A stretch of 45,667 nucleotides of DNA, taken from assembly GCF_001654845.1 (NCBI RefSeq), contig NZ_LXES01000013.1:1-45667 (forward strand), written 5' to 3'. The position numbers and the translations under genes were made by a program. The notes below the pieces were generated by a model, which was given only the letters and a program-made list of their open reading frames with translations, was not told where the DNA came from and did no database searches. This stretch comes from Enterobacter soli ATCC BAA-2102 (GTDB lineage Bacteria > Pseudomonadota > Gammaproteobacteria > Enterobacterales > Enterobacteriaceae). Shown here piece after piece: positions 1-8,224 of the stretch (the stretch's first letter is position 1; each line of letters opens with the position of its first letter).

Positions 1-100
1 AAACGCTTCGGCGATTTTCAGCCGGACCATGGAGTTGCGGCAAGTCTTTTGTTTCAATGAATTACTGTCATCGCTGAATAAAGACAAAATGACTGGGGAA

Positions 101-128
101 CCCTCAACCCTCCGGGAGAGGGTGAGGG
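101..128. repeat. Imperfect hairpin, CCCTC/GAGGG intergenic repeat
   Basis: Two arms, CCCTCAACCCTC (101-112) and GAGGGTGAGGG (118-128), pair with one bulged A around the loop CGGGA. It lies just downstream of the minus-strand HEPN-like gene, so it may act as its terminator, but no clear U-tract follows. The same CCCTCTCC-type arms recur at 12354-12374 and 31827-31852, so it is probably a dispersed intergenic element. Bases 1-100 contain nothing I can recognise; an upstream plus-strand gene could end there. Confidence 0.6.
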
Positions 129-133
129 AAATA

Positions 134-1723
134 TCAACGAATCACATCATAAATAGCGGTCTGAATAGACTGCCATTTTTTCGTGCTGTCGTCCGGCTGC
201 GCCCTGGCGCGACGTGTCGCCATATCTGCATCATGCTGCTGGCGCTTCACCACCGCAGGTACTGTGCAAAACGCCTTAAGATACTGCTTGCGCAGCGAGG
301 TTAACGATTCACCGTTCGACATGGCGTGGCTGAGGGTGTTGATAAACCGGCGGCACGGTTTTTCCTCCACCATTTGCGACCGATAACGCAGCATCAACTC
401 CAGCACACCGTCGTGCTCCGCGGCCATCGCCTCTTCAGTCCATGAAAGCTTCCAGTCCATTCCGCCCTGAAGGAACAGCTGCGCCACGCGGGTGTCGTTA
501 CGGTTGATGGCCGAACGGAAATTGTTTTCATCCCAGGTCACGCCCATGCGCGTTAATGTTTCACGGGAAGTGGGCGCTTCGCGCATCTCCTGAGTCGGTG
601 AGGCTTCCTCTACGTTTGCGGTTGCTGGTGGCGGCTTACCGCTGGTAACGAGCCAGAATCCCCCCATCACAATGGCAATCACCATCACCCCAACCGCCGC
701 CCATAACAAGCCAGAAATCAACTGGTCGCGCTGTTCCTGCGTGCGCGGCGCGCGCTGAGTCGGCTTTTCAATGGTGTCGCGCACCTCGAAGAGATCGCCC
801 CCGGTGATGCGGTCCATTTTTTGTGCGTTTTCCCAGAAACTATGCAGCTCGCTGGCATCCACCGACATCAATCCTGCCGGGTTGATGCGCGTGCGCCCTT
901 CCTCAAACGCCCGCTGAACGGGGCGGGTAATTTGCGAGTAGTAGTTATCCAGCAGCAAAATTTGTGCGGAGCTTAAACGCTGGTTAACGGCAATGCTGTT
1001 GCGGATCTGGCGGATATCATTCAGGAAGGTTTGCAGAGTTTTTCGCGGTTCAACCAGCAGCGTCAGCATCATCGGGTCGCTAAACAACGGGGAGTAGTAA
1101 CGACTAAACTCCCGTTTATCCACCAGCATCTGCGCCAGCTCGCTAAACATCATACCGCTGAGGATATCGTTGATTTCACCCAGCTTCAGCCAGCGCCGAA
1201 CGCGGTCGGCGTTAAATAACGTTTTAAGGTGATTATTGAGCCGTACCGGATCGGGCCATGCCTGCTGGATAAGCCCTTTAACCATCAGCTCAATTGCCCG
1301 AACCTGCTTTTGTGCCTGCTGTTGTTGGATCTCGTTGCCTGCCGCAAGCTCTGTACTGTAGGTTAAAAGCGTCTGTTGCAGACGCACGTGTTCCAGGGCA
1401 GTCACAAAACGCATGGCCGCAATTAGCTGGTTTTCACTGACATCCTGCCCGCTTTCGTACTGCGGGACTCGCTGCTGCAACAGGCGCAGTTGCAGCGTAA
1501 AGTCCGACATTTCAGCATCATTCAGGTTGAGTTTTTTTGCCACAGCGCCCCAGCCACCGAGTGCGAGGCGGGCACTATCCAGTTGTTCAAGGAACCAGCG
1601 AGGATCTTTTCCTTCCGAAACATGGACATTCAGAAGAAGCAACATTTCGACAGAGGCCTGACGAATGACCGCCAGGCAGTGCTCAAACTGCTCGCGGATA
1701 TGATGTGATGAGCTGAGAGTCAT
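134..1723 (-). CDS. HEPN-domain-like membrane-anchored protein (STY4199-like)
   Basis: This 529-residue protein has a long, mostly helical N-terminal region, one membrane segment at about residues 334-358, and a proline-rich linker followed by a C-terminal part of about 150 residues with ankyrin-like helix pairs. The overall shape recalls the enterobacterial STY4199 family of HEPN proteins; that assignment is from memory and tentative. The segment RNSIAVN near residue 240 resembles the HEPN RNxxxxH motif but lacks the histidine, so RNase activity is doubtful. The ATG is preceded by AAGGA at good spacing. The gene is monocistronic and divergent from the acetyltransferase gene. It is not part of the E. 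coli K-12 yhj cluster. Role unknown. Confidence 0.65.
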   Translation of the reverse strand: MTLSSSHHIREQFEHCLAVIRQASVEMLLLLNVHVSEGKDPRWFLEQLDSARLALGGWGAVAKKLNLNDAEMSDFTLQLRLLQQRVPQYESGQDVSENQLIAAMRFVTALEHVRLQQTLLTYSTELAAGNEIQQQQAQKQVRAIELMVKGLIQQAWPDPVRLNNHLKTLFNADRVRRWLKLGEINDILSGMMFSELAQMLVDKREFSRYYSPLFSDPMMLTLLVEPRKTLQTFLNDIRQIRNSIAVNQRLSSAQILLLDNYYSQITRPVQRAFEEGRTRINPAGLMSVDASELHSFWENAQKMDRITGGDLFEVRDTIEKPTQRAPRTQEQRDQLISGLLWAAVGVMVIAIVMGGFWLVTSGKPPPATANVEEASPTQEMREAPTSRETLTRMGVTWDENNFRSAINRNDTRVAQLFLQGGMDWKLSWTEEAMAAEHDGVLELMLRYRSQMVEEKPCRRFINTLSHAMSNGESLTSLRKQYLKAFCTVPAVVKRQQHDADMATRRARAQPDDSTKKWQSIQTAIYDVIR

Positions 1724-1818
1724 TGTTTTCCTTCAGGGACAACGAATAGATCATGGCAGACCTGATAAGGTCATTTTTCTTTTTATTTATACGAAGTTAA
1801 ACCATACCTGAGTTTCTG

Positions 1819-1844
1819 TTGAAATACAGTGACAGCCCTATAAT
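1819..1844 (+). promoter_or_regulatory. Putative promoter of the GNAT gene
   Basis: A perfect -10 hexamer TATAAT lies at 1839-1844. The best -35 match, TTGAAA at 1819-1824, leaves only a 14-base spacer, so the -35 is uncertain. A transcript starting near 1851 would give a short leader with GGAGGA before the ATG at 1872. Confidence 0.4.
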
Positions 1845-1871
1845 CATTTACAAATGCTCTGGAGGATCCGA

Positions 1872-2402
1872 ATGCCTGCCCTCTCCACCGTACGTCTGAC
1901 CTGCTCGCCGCTGCAAGAGTCGGATTGGCCCTTCTTTCTTGCGTTACAGCAACACCCCGACGTCATGCGCTTTGTCGCAGAAGACCGCTCCGTTGCAGAC
2001 ATCCGCGAAGCCTTTGAGTCGCGCCTTGCCCCGTGGACACCAGGCAGCGCGCACTGGTTATGCCTGGTGGTGCGCGACACCGCCAGCCAGACACCGTTGG
2101 GGGTCACGGGTTATATCCACCGGGAAGCTGATTGCGCCGAAGTCGGTTTTCTTTTCGCGCCATCCGCCCAGGGCAAAGGCTATGGATTTGAGTCATTGCA
2201 GGCGCTCTGCGAATTCGCGTTTAACCAGGGCGGTATCCGTCGGCTGACCGCCACCGTCACGGCAGGCAACATCGCCTCACGGGCTTTACTGGAAAAAACA
2301 GGATTCAGGCTGGAGGGCGAACTGCGCGAAAGCTATTTCCTTTCCGGGCGCTGGCAAAACGACTGGTTGTTTGGTTTGCTGAAACATGAGTTTCATGCTT
2401 AA
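1872..2402 (+). CDS. GNAT family N-acetyltransferase (RimJ/RimL type)
   Basis: A 176-residue acetyl-CoA-dependent acyltransferase. The N-terminal strand-helix TVRLTCSPLQESDW is typical of RimJ/RimL-like enzymes. The acetyl-CoA pyrophosphate loop appears as AQGKGYG near residue 107, followed by the TAGNIASRALLEKTGF segment (Asn, then Leu-Glu-Lys-x-Gly-Phe) that ends the GNAT fold. The ATG at 1872 was chosen because GGAGGA sits five bases upstream; an in-frame ATG at 1854 lacks a ribosome site and would lie almost at the inferred transcription start. The substrate cannot be read from sequence. It is followed by the lysozyme homologue after an 80-base gap, so co-transcription is possible. Confidence 0.85.
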   Translation: MPALSTVRLTCSPLQESDWPFFLALQQHPDVMRFVAEDRSVADIREAFESRLAPWTPGSAHWLCLVVRDTASQTPLGVTGYIHREADCAEVGFLFAPSAQGKGYGFESLQALCEFAFNQGGIRRLTATVTAGNIASRALLEKTGFRLEGELRESYFLSGRWQNDWLFGLLKHEFHA

Positions 2403-2482
2403 AAACACAGCACAACGGCCATTTGGCGGATATTTATCCCCCACTGTTTCCTCTACTCTCATGCCAGAGAGAGGAAACGAAT

Positions 2483-2932
2483 ATGATCTGCCGATCGCTA
2501 AAGATATCGTCGTCTGGAATTGACTTAATTAAACATTATCAGGGTCTGTCCCTTGAAAAATATTGTGATGAAAGTGGTTTATGGATTATTGGATTTGGCC
2601 ATGTCATCGGGCCGAAAGAGACAACAACCGCTTTTATCACTCTGGCTCAGGCCGAACAATTGCTCTTCGACGATATTCAGAAATGTGAGAACGTTCTACG
2701 GGAAAATATCACCCGTCCGCTGACGCAAGAAAAACATGACGCCCTTGTTTCACTGATATTCAGCTGCGGGGTTAAAGACTGTCTGAACACCGGCATTATT
2801 CAGGAGGTTGCCCGTGGTAATAACGCGCAAGCAACATCGCTCTGGCGCAATGCCATTATGCTTAATGGTAAGAAGATCAACAGCCTGGCGCTGCAACGCC
2901 AGGCTGAATGTGCACTTTTCAACAGCGAATGA
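2483..2932 (+). CDS. Phage-type lysozyme homologue (GH24), catalytic residues altered
   Basis: A 149-residue protein of the T4-lysozyme-like GH24 fold. The active-site block reads YQGLSLEKYCDESGLWIIGFGH. Family members read EG...Y.D..G..TIGyGH, with catalytic Glu, Asp and Thr; here Glu is Gln and Thr is Ile, and only Asp is kept. The later part (ITLAQAEQLLFDDI, LTQEKHDALVSLIFSCG) matches the helical lobe of the family. There is no signal peptide, holin or spanin gene nearby, and no other phage gene. The ATG at 2483 follows GAGAGGAAA; an in-frame start at 2423 lacks this. It is probably a stand-alone, exapted or decaying prophage-derived gene without normal muramidase activity. Confidence 0.75.
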   Translation: MICRSLKISSSGIDLIKHYQGLSLEKYCDESGLWIIGFGHVIGPKETTTAFITLAQAEQLLFDDIQKCENVLRENITRPLTQEKHDALVSLIFSCGVKDCLNTGIIQEVARGNNAQATSLWRNAIMLNGKKINSLALQRQAECALFNSE

Positions 2933-2935
2933 ATC

Positions 2936-3538
2936 TCAGGCTGCCCGGGTATAAAACAGGGCTGCCTGCGTGCGATTTTTAACATCCAGGCGGCGGAAGA
3001 GCGCTTCCAGATGGGCTTTTACTGTTCCTGTGCTGATATTCAGCGTACGGCTAATTTCTTTGTTCGTCTCACCCGCCGCCAGCAGTTTTAGCACTTCGCG
3101 CTGGCGCTCACTCAGTGAAGAGAGCTCCTGCTGAGGTCGGGAAGGCTGTTTAAGCCAGTCACCCGGGAAACAGACCATCCCTTTGGATACAGACTCCAGC
3201 ATTGCAGAGATCATTTCCGGGTGTGCATTACGGGGAATAATGGCCGTGACATTACTCTGCATAAGCTGCTCAACCCATCTGACATCGTTTTTTGCCAGCA
3301 CCATGACCACGCGCAGTGCCGGGAAACGCAGCATGATCTCTTCCAGCATCGCCATGCCATCATCCTGAATAAAGCGCCCGTCAATCATGACGATAGATGT
3401 TGGCGAGGCGGATAAAAGCGCCCATAGCTCATCAGTCTGACTGGTTCCCGACATATTTATTTCTGGAATTATTTCTTGCAGACGACTTATCGCTCCATGA
3501 ATAAATATTGACTGCCTGTCAAACATGATTACTCGCAT
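2936..3538 (-). CDS. yhjB: LuxR-family transcriptional regulator YhjB
   Basis: A 200-residue response-regulator-like protein, the same length as E. coli YhjB. An N-terminal receiver-like domain (about 1-125) is followed by a LuxR/FixJ helix-turn-helix (about 137-190) containing LSERQREVLKLLAAGETNKEI and STGTVKAHLEALFRRL. The receiver looks degenerate: the acidic pocket is reduced to one Asp in MFDRQS, an Asp remains in VMIDGR, and the usual switch Lys is Arg in IIPRN. Control by phosphorylation is therefore uncertain, and no kinase gene is nearby. The ATG at 3538 has GGGAGT upstream and matches the E. coli start; an upstream in-frame start at 3583 is less likely. Targets are unknown. Confidence 0.88.
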   Translation of the reverse strand: MRVIMFDRQSIFIHGAISRLQEIIPEINMSGTSQTDELWALLSASPTSIVMIDGRFIQDDGMAMLEEIMLRFPALRVVMVLAKNDVRWVEQLMQSNVTAIIPRNAHPEMISAMLESVSKGMVCFPGDWLKQPSRPQQELSSLSERQREVLKLLAAGETNKEISRTLNISTGTVKAHLEALFRRLDVKNRTQAALFYTRAA

Positions 3539-3741
3539 TATTTTTACTCCCACTGAAAACTTCGTGCCACGAAGTATTGTCATGGATAGATAATAAGGAC
3601 TTAATAATTCGAGGGGATTCTACAGAGGGTCTACCTGAGAACAAACTCAACTACGGGAAGCGTTACAAAATGCCCGGCTTGATTAAATTTCGCCAGATTT
3701 TGACATATTTGCTTTGAGGAACATCTTAAGCACCGACAATA

Positions 3742-3757
3742 CGGGGATCCCTCCCCG
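3742..3757. terminator. Small GC hairpin downstream of the SDR gene
   Basis: CGGGGA and TCCCCG pair around a TCCC loop. It lies just past the stop of the minus-strand SDR gene. The stem is only six pairs and no U-run follows, so it is a weak terminator candidate. The rest of 3539-3741 is AT-rich and presumably carries the yhjB promoter, which I could not pinpoint. Confidence 0.35.
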
Positions 3758-3769
3758 CAGATCATTGCA

Positions 3770-4528
3770 TTACAGGAACATACCGCCTGAAACTTCAATC
3801 CGCTGCGCGTTCATCCAGCCCAGTTTATCGCTCAGCAGCGCGGCAATCGCATCGCCAATATCGTCCGGTAGGCCCACGCGACCCAGCGCGGTTTGAGACG
3901 CCAGCAACTGATTCAGCTGCGCGTTGTCTCGCACCCGTCCACCGCCAAAATCGGTTTCAATCGCGCCCGGGGCAATAATGTTGACCGAGATCCCCCGTGC
4001 GCCCAGCTCTTTTGCCTGGTAGCGGGTCAGCACTTCCATTGCCCCTTTCATTGAGGCGTAAGCGCCGGAGCCAGGCTGGGTAAAACGCGCCAGCCCGCTG
4101 GACACATTCAGGATGCGGCCGCCGTCTTTAATCACTGGCAGCAGGTGCTGGGTCAGGAAAAAGGGGCCTTTGAAATGAACATTCATTGCTTCATCAAACT
4201 GTGCTTCCGTCGTCTCGGCAAAAGGCGCATATAAACCCGTCCCTGCGTTGTTCAATAAATAATCAAAGGTGTCACGCTGCCAGATGTTTTTGAGCGTTTC
4301 CTGAACTTGTCGGGTGAAATCCTCAAAGCTGGCGACATTACCGACGTTAAGCTGTAATGCTGCGGCTTTAACGCCTTTTCCTTCAATTTCACGCACAACG
4401 TCAAGCGCTTCTTTCTCGCTGCTGTTATAGGTCAGGATAATTCCTGTACCTGCTTCAGCCAGCTTCAATACCGCGTTTTTACCCAGGCCGCGGCTACCAC
4501 CCGTTACTAATGCAATACGTTCAGACAT
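3770..4528 (-). CDS. SDR family NAD(P)-dependent oxidoreductase
   Basis: A 252-residue classical short-chain dehydrogenase/reductase. It shows the cofactor motif TGGSRGLG near residues 9-16, NNAG in the middle of the Rossmann fold, the catalytic Ser in NVSSG, and YASMK as the YxxxK pair. The C-terminus (RIEVSGGMFL) is typical of the family. The substrate is not predictable. The start at 4528 (MSERIALVTGG) follows CGAGG; the open frame runs to 4615 but adds an unlikely hydrophobic extension. The gene is divergent from yhjC with about 120 bases between the starts, the usual layout for a LysR regulator and its target. It interrupts the yhjB-yhjC adjacency seen in E. coli K-12. Confidence 0.9.
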   Translation of the reverse strand: MSERIALVTGGSRGLGKNAVLKLAEAGTGIILTYNSSEKEALDVVREIEGKGVKAAALQLNVGNVASFEDFTRQVQETLKNIWQRDTFDYLLNNAGTGLYAPFAETTEAQFDEAMNVHFKGPFFLTQHLLPVIKDGGRILNVSSGLARFTQPGSGAYASMKGAMEVLTRYQAKELGARGISVNIIAPGAIETDFGGGRVRDNAQLNQLLASQTALGRVGLPDDIGDAIAALLSDKLGWMNAQRIEVSGGMFL

Positions 4529-4647
4529 AAGAAACCTCGTTCCGGTGATGATGAAGATTGAGAAAGAGCTTATTAGGTGATAGAAAATCAATAAAGACAG
4601 TAAAAAACGCTTCACTGTTTCATTACGAACAACAATGAGCCATGCCT

Positions 4648-5547
4648 ATGGATAAAATTCACGCAATGCAGCTCTTCATCCGTGTCGCGGAACTGGAAAG
4701 TTTTTCCCGCGCAGCGGATACCTTAGGTCTGCCGAAAGGGAGCGTTTCGCGGCAAATTCAGGCCCTGGAAAACCTGCTGGGCACACAGCTTTTGCACCGC
4801 ACCACGCGCCGCGTCAGCCTGACGCAGGACGGCATGGTCTATTACGAACGCGCAAAAGATCTGTTGACCAACCTCGATGAACTGGACGGTATGTTCCAGC
4901 TTGATCCTTCCAGCATCAGCGGACGGTTGCGTGTCGATATGCCCGTGGGTGTTGCTCGAAATTTAGTCATCCCGAAACTCCCGGCCTTTTTACAGCAATA
5001 TCCTGGCATCGAACTGGAACTCAGCAGCAGCGATCGCCTGGTCGATGTGATCCGCGAAGGGTTTGACTGCGTGGTGCGTGTTGGCACGCTGAAGGACTCC
5101 GGGCTGATTGCCCGTCCGCTGGGCAAGCTGTCGGTGATTAACTGCGCCAGCCCGGAGTATCTGGAGCGTTTTGGTTACCCGGATAGCCTGGACGATTTGG
5201 CTTCACATGCGGTCATTCACTATGCCGCCAGCCTGGGCACTCGCCCGCAGGGCTTTGAGTATTACAACGGTAACGCGACGCAGTGGATAAAAACAGGCGG
5301 GGTCCTGACCGTAAACAGCACGGAAACCTACCACGCGGCCTGTATCGCCGGGCTGGGGATAATCCAGGTGCCGCGTGTTGGCGTGCGTGATTCGCTGCGC
5401 GCCAAAAAACTGCTCGAGATCCTGCCGCAATACCGCGCAGAGCCGATGCCCGTATCGTTAATTTATCCGCACCGGCGCAACCTCTCCCGCCGGGTCCATC
5501 TGTTCATGGAGTGGCTAACCGTATTAATGAAAGCCTATGTTGATTAA
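4648..5547 (+). CDS. yhjC: LysR-family transcriptional regulator YhjC
   Basis: A 299-residue LysR-type regulator closely matching E. coli YhjC in length and sequence (start MDKIHAMQLF). The winged helix-turn-helix covers about residues 1-60 (ELESFSRAADTLGLPKGSVSRQI). The effector-binding domain from about residue 90 includes the GRLRVDMPVGVARNLVIPKL segment. An ATG two codons upstream (4642) is possible; the family start is preferred, and both have only a weak ribosome site. Because it is divergent from the SDR gene, I infer that it regulates that gene and itself from the shared 4529-4647 region. That region is AT-rich and contains several T-N11-A possibilities, none decisive. Confidence 0.9.
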   Translation: MDKIHAMQLFIRVAELESFSRAADTLGLPKGSVSRQIQALENLLGTQLLHRTTRRVSLTQDGMVYYERAKDLLTNLDELDGMFQLDPSSISGRLRVDMPVGVARNLVIPKLPAFLQQYPGIELELSSSDRLVDVIREGFDCVVRVGTLKDSGLIARPLGKLSVINCASPEYLERFGYPDSLDDLASHAVIHYAASLGTRPQGFEYYNGNATQWIKTGGVLTVNSTETYHAACIAGLGIIQVPRVGVRDSLRAKKLLEILPQYRAEPMPVSLIYPHRRNLSRRVHLFMEWLTVLMKAYVD

Positions 5548-5598
5548 GCGCAGGCTATAATTTCAATAACATCCCGCCAAACGAATAAGGAAAAGCGT

Positions 5599-6576
5599 GT
5601 GACGCCGGAAAACAACCAGCAACGTCCCCCACAGGAAAATACCCCAGGAAAAGCCGTCCAGGCGCTGAAAACCGTCACCAGTACGGCACAAAAGATCCAG
5701 CGCAGGCCTTTGATTGCGCATCTGATACGCGCGACTGAGCGCTTCAACGACCGTATGGGGAATCAGTTTGGCGCCGCCATTACCTATTTCTCATTTCTGT
5801 CGATGATCCCCATCCTGATGGTGTCGTTTGCTGCCGCAGGTTTTATCCTGGCCTGGCATCCCACGCTGCTTCAGGACATCTTCGACAAGATCCTGATGAA
5901 CGTCAGCGACCCTACGCTCGCTGGCACCCTCAAAAGCACCATCAATACCGCCGTGCAGCAGCGTACCACCGTTGGGCTGGTCGGTTTGCTCATCGCGCTC
6001 TATTCCGGCATTAACTGGATGGGAAACCTGCGTGAGGCGATTCGCGCTCAGTCTCGCGACGTGTGGGAACGCACACCGCAGGATCAGGAGAAAATCTGGA
6101 TTAAGTACTTCCGTGATTTTGTTTCGCTGATCGGCCTGCTTGTCGCCCTGATTGTGACGCTTTCCATCACCTCTGTTGCCGGTTCAGCACAGCAGATGAT
6201 AATTTCAGCGCTCTATCTCGACAGCATTGAATGGCTTAAACCTGCATGGCGAGGCATTGGGCTGGCCATTTCTGTCTTTGCCAACTACCTGCTGTTCTTC
6301 TGGATATTCTGGCGATTACCGCGCCACCGGCCACGTAAAAAGGCGCTGATCCGCGGCACACTGATTGCGGCCATTGGTTTTGAGATAATCAAAATCGTGA
6401 TGACCTACACCCTGCCCGCGCTGGTGAAATCCCCATCGGGAGCGGCATTTGGCTCGGTACTGGGGTTGATGGCGTTCTTCTACTTCTTCGCCCGCCTGAC
6501 GCTGTTCTGCGCCGCATGGATAGCCACCGCGCAATATAAAGATGACCCGAGGATGCCGGGTAAAACCCACACCTGA
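5599..6576 (+). CDS. yhjD: Inner membrane protein YhjD (YihY/BrkB family)
   Basis: A 325-residue polytopic inner-membrane protein, an obvious YhjD orthologue. A polar N-terminus of about 60 residues (cytoplasmic, variable) precedes the conserved FNDRMGNQFGAAITYFSFLSMIP segment and about six membrane helices. A basic loop (RLPRHRPRKK) precedes the last helices. The E. coli protein has been linked genetically to lipid A/Kdo2-lipid IVA export phenotypes, but its transport substrate is unsettled. The start is GTG at 5599, with AAGGAAAA upstream. It is transcribed alone and followed by a clear hairpin terminator. Confidence 0.9.
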   Translation: MTPENNQQRPPQENTPGKAVQALKTVTSTAQKIQRRPLIAHLIRATERFNDRMGNQFGAAITYFSFLSMIPILMVSFAAAGFILAWHPTLLQDIFDKILMNVSDPTLAGTLKSTINTAVQQRTTVGLVGLLIALYSGINWMGNLREAIRAQSRDVWERTPQDQEKIWIKYFRDFVSLIGLLVALIVTLSITSVAGSAQQMIISALYLDSIEWLKPAWRGIGLAISVFANYLLFFWIFWRLPRHRPRKKALIRGTLIAAIGFEIIKIVMTYTLPALVKSPSGAAFGSVLGLMAFFYFFARLTLFCAAWIATAQYKDDPRMPGKTHT

Positions 6577-6585
6577 TGGAATCTC

Positions 6586-6617
6586 CGGGCTGAATAAGAA
6601 TGCAAAAATTCAGCCCG
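6586..6617 (+). terminator. Terminator downstream of yhjD
   Basis: CGGGCTGAAT (6586-6595) pairs perfectly with ATTCAGCCCG (6608-6617) around a 12-base A-rich loop, followed by TTCTATAATTT. Placement 10 bases after the yhjD stop fits a Rho-independent terminator with an imperfect U-tract. Confidence 0.7.
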
Positions 6618-6786
6618 TTCTATAATTTCAGAATATAAATCCAGCCCGTAACTTTTATTTAACCGAAAACCAGTTTTATTCGCTAATATTTAAAAACTGT
6701 GAAGCATTTCATGGAAGATATTTTGCTGGTCTGAAAATTATCCGCTTTTTGCTGCTTTTATCGCCATTTATCCGGTTTGTTACAGA

Positions 6787-6816
6787 TTGAAATGTCGCTT
6801 TTGCTGTGCGTAATAT
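6787..6816 (+). promoter_or_regulatory. Putative sigma-70 promoter of yhjE
   Basis: TTGAAA (6787-6792), an 18-base spacer and TAATAT (6811-6816) give a reasonable sigma-70 promoter about 30 bases ahead of the yhjE ATG. The surrounding 6618-6849 is AT-rich with no open frame. Confidence 0.4.
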
Positions 6817-6849
6817 GGCCGTTCGTTCGTCAAAATATAAGAATATTTT

Positions 6850-8172
6850 ATGCAAGCAACCGCCACAACACTCGACACTGAACCGGAAAGCACGCCGGTT
6901 AACTCACGTAATAAAGTTGTCGTCGCCTCGCTGATTGGCACCGCCATTGAGTTCTTCGACTTTTATATTTATGCCACAGCTGCGGTTATCGTTTTCCCGC
7001 ATATCTTCTTCCCGCAGGGTGACCCAACGGCCGCTACGCTACAGTCTCTGGCGACTTTCGCCATCGCCTTCGTCGCACGCCCGATTGGCTCTGCGCTGTT
7101 TGGGCACTTTGGTGACCGCATTGGCCGTAAAGTCACACTGGTGGCATCACTGCTGACCATGGGGATTTCTACCGTGGCGATTGGCCTGCTGCCAACTTAC
7201 GAAACCATCGGCATTCTGGCACCAGTTCTGCTGGCGCTGGCGCGCTTTGGTCAGGGTCTGGGGCTGGGTGGTGAATGGGGAGGTGCAGCACTGCTGGCCA
7301 CCGAAAACGCCCCTGCCCGTAAGCGCGCGCTTTATGGCTCGTTCCCGCAGTTGGGTGCCCCGATTGGCTTCTTCTTTGCCAACGGCACGTTCCTGCTGCT
7401 CTCCTGGCTGCTGACGGATGAGCAGTTCATGAACTGGGGCTGGCGTATTCCGTTTATCTTCTCTGCCGTGCTGGTTCTGATTGGCCTGTACGTGCGCGTT
7501 TCCCTGCATGAAACCCCCGTGTTCGCCAAAGTGGCGGCGGCGAAAAAACAGGTTAAAGTGCCGCTGGGTACGCTGCTGACCAAACACGTTCGCGTGACCG
7601 TGCTGGGCACGTTCATCATGCTGGCGACCTACACGCTGTTCTACATTATGACCGTCTACTCAATGACGTTCAGCACGGCTGCCGCACCTGTTGGCCTGGG
7701 GTTACCGCGTAATGAAGTGCTGTGGATGCTGATGATGGCGGTTGTTGGTTTTGGCGTGATGGTGCCGATTGCAGGCCTGCTGGCGGACAAATTTGGCCGT
7801 CGTGCAAGCATGATTGTGATCACCTCGCTGATTATCCTGTTTGCGCTGTTTGTCTTCCCGCCGCTGCTGGGTTCAGGTAGCCCTGCGCTGGTGATGGCTT
7901 ATCTGCTGATTGGCCTGAGCCTGATGGGGCTGACCTTCGGCCCGATGGGTGCTCTTTTGCCAGAACTGTTCCCGACCGAAGTGCGTTATACCGGAGCATC
8001 TTTTTCCTATAACGTCTCTTCTATCCTGGGGGCGTCTGTTGCACCGTATATCGCCACCTGGTTACAGGCGAACTACGGTCTGTTCTATGTGGGTGTGTAT
8101 CTGGCGGCGATGGCGGCATTGACGCTGATTGCGTTGCTGCTGACCCACGAAACGAAAGATCACTCTCTGTAA
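6850..8172 (+). CDS. yhjE: MFS transporter YhjE (metabolite:H+ symporter type)
   Basis: A 440-residue, 12-helix major facilitator protein of the metabolite:H+ symporter subfamily (relatives of ProP, KgtP and ShiA). The motif between helices 2 and 3 reads FGHFGDRIGRK, and the equivalent after helix 8 reads LADKFGRRAS. RFGQGLGLGGEWGGA in helix 4/5 is characteristic of this subfamily. The N-terminus is a short polar cytoplasmic tail. The substrate of YhjE is not established. The ATG has no strong ribosome site (AAGAATA only). The gene converges with yhjG across a REP-like hairpin. Confidence 0.9.
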   Translation: MQATATTLDTEPESTPVNSRNKVVVASLIGTAIEFFDFYIYATAAVIVFPHIFFPQGDPTAATLQSLATFAIAFVARPIGSALFGHFGDRIGRKVTLVASLLTMGISTVAIGLLPTYETIGILAPVLLALARFGQGLGLGGEWGGAALLATENAPARKRALYGSFPQLGAPIGFFFANGTFLLLSWLLTDEQFMNWGWRIPFIFSAVLVLIGLYVRVSLHETPVFAKVAAAKKQVKVPLGTLLTKHVRVTVLGTFIMLATYTLFYIMTVYSMTFSTAAAPVGLGLPRNEVLWMLMMAVVGFGVMVPIAGLLADKFGRRASMIVITSLIILFALFVFPPLLGSGSPALVMAYLLIGLSLMGLTFGPMGALLPELFPTEVRYTGASFSYNVSSILGASVAPYIATWLQANYGLFYVGVYLAAMAALTLIALLLTHETKDHSL

Positions 8173-8176
8173 GTGG

Positions 8177-8212
8177 TTTGTGCCGGGTATGCACAGCGCC
8201 ACCCGGCACAAA
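8177..8212. repeat. REP-like palindrome, likely bidirectional terminator
   Basis: TTTGTGCCGGGT (8177-8188) and ACCCGGCACAAA (8201-8212) are perfect 12-base inverted arms around a 12-base loop. Read on the minus strand it has the GCCGGGTGGCGC ... ACCCGGC pattern typical of enterobacterial REP units. It fills the gap between the convergent genes yhjE and yhjG and should terminate or stabilise both messages. Confidence 0.75.
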
Positions 8213-8224
8213 CAGACCGCTCCA

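Noticed and set aside
1..100. Partial gene at the left edge
   Set aside because: A plus-strand frame runs from base 1 to a stop at 58-60, but the about 19 residues match nothing I recognise.
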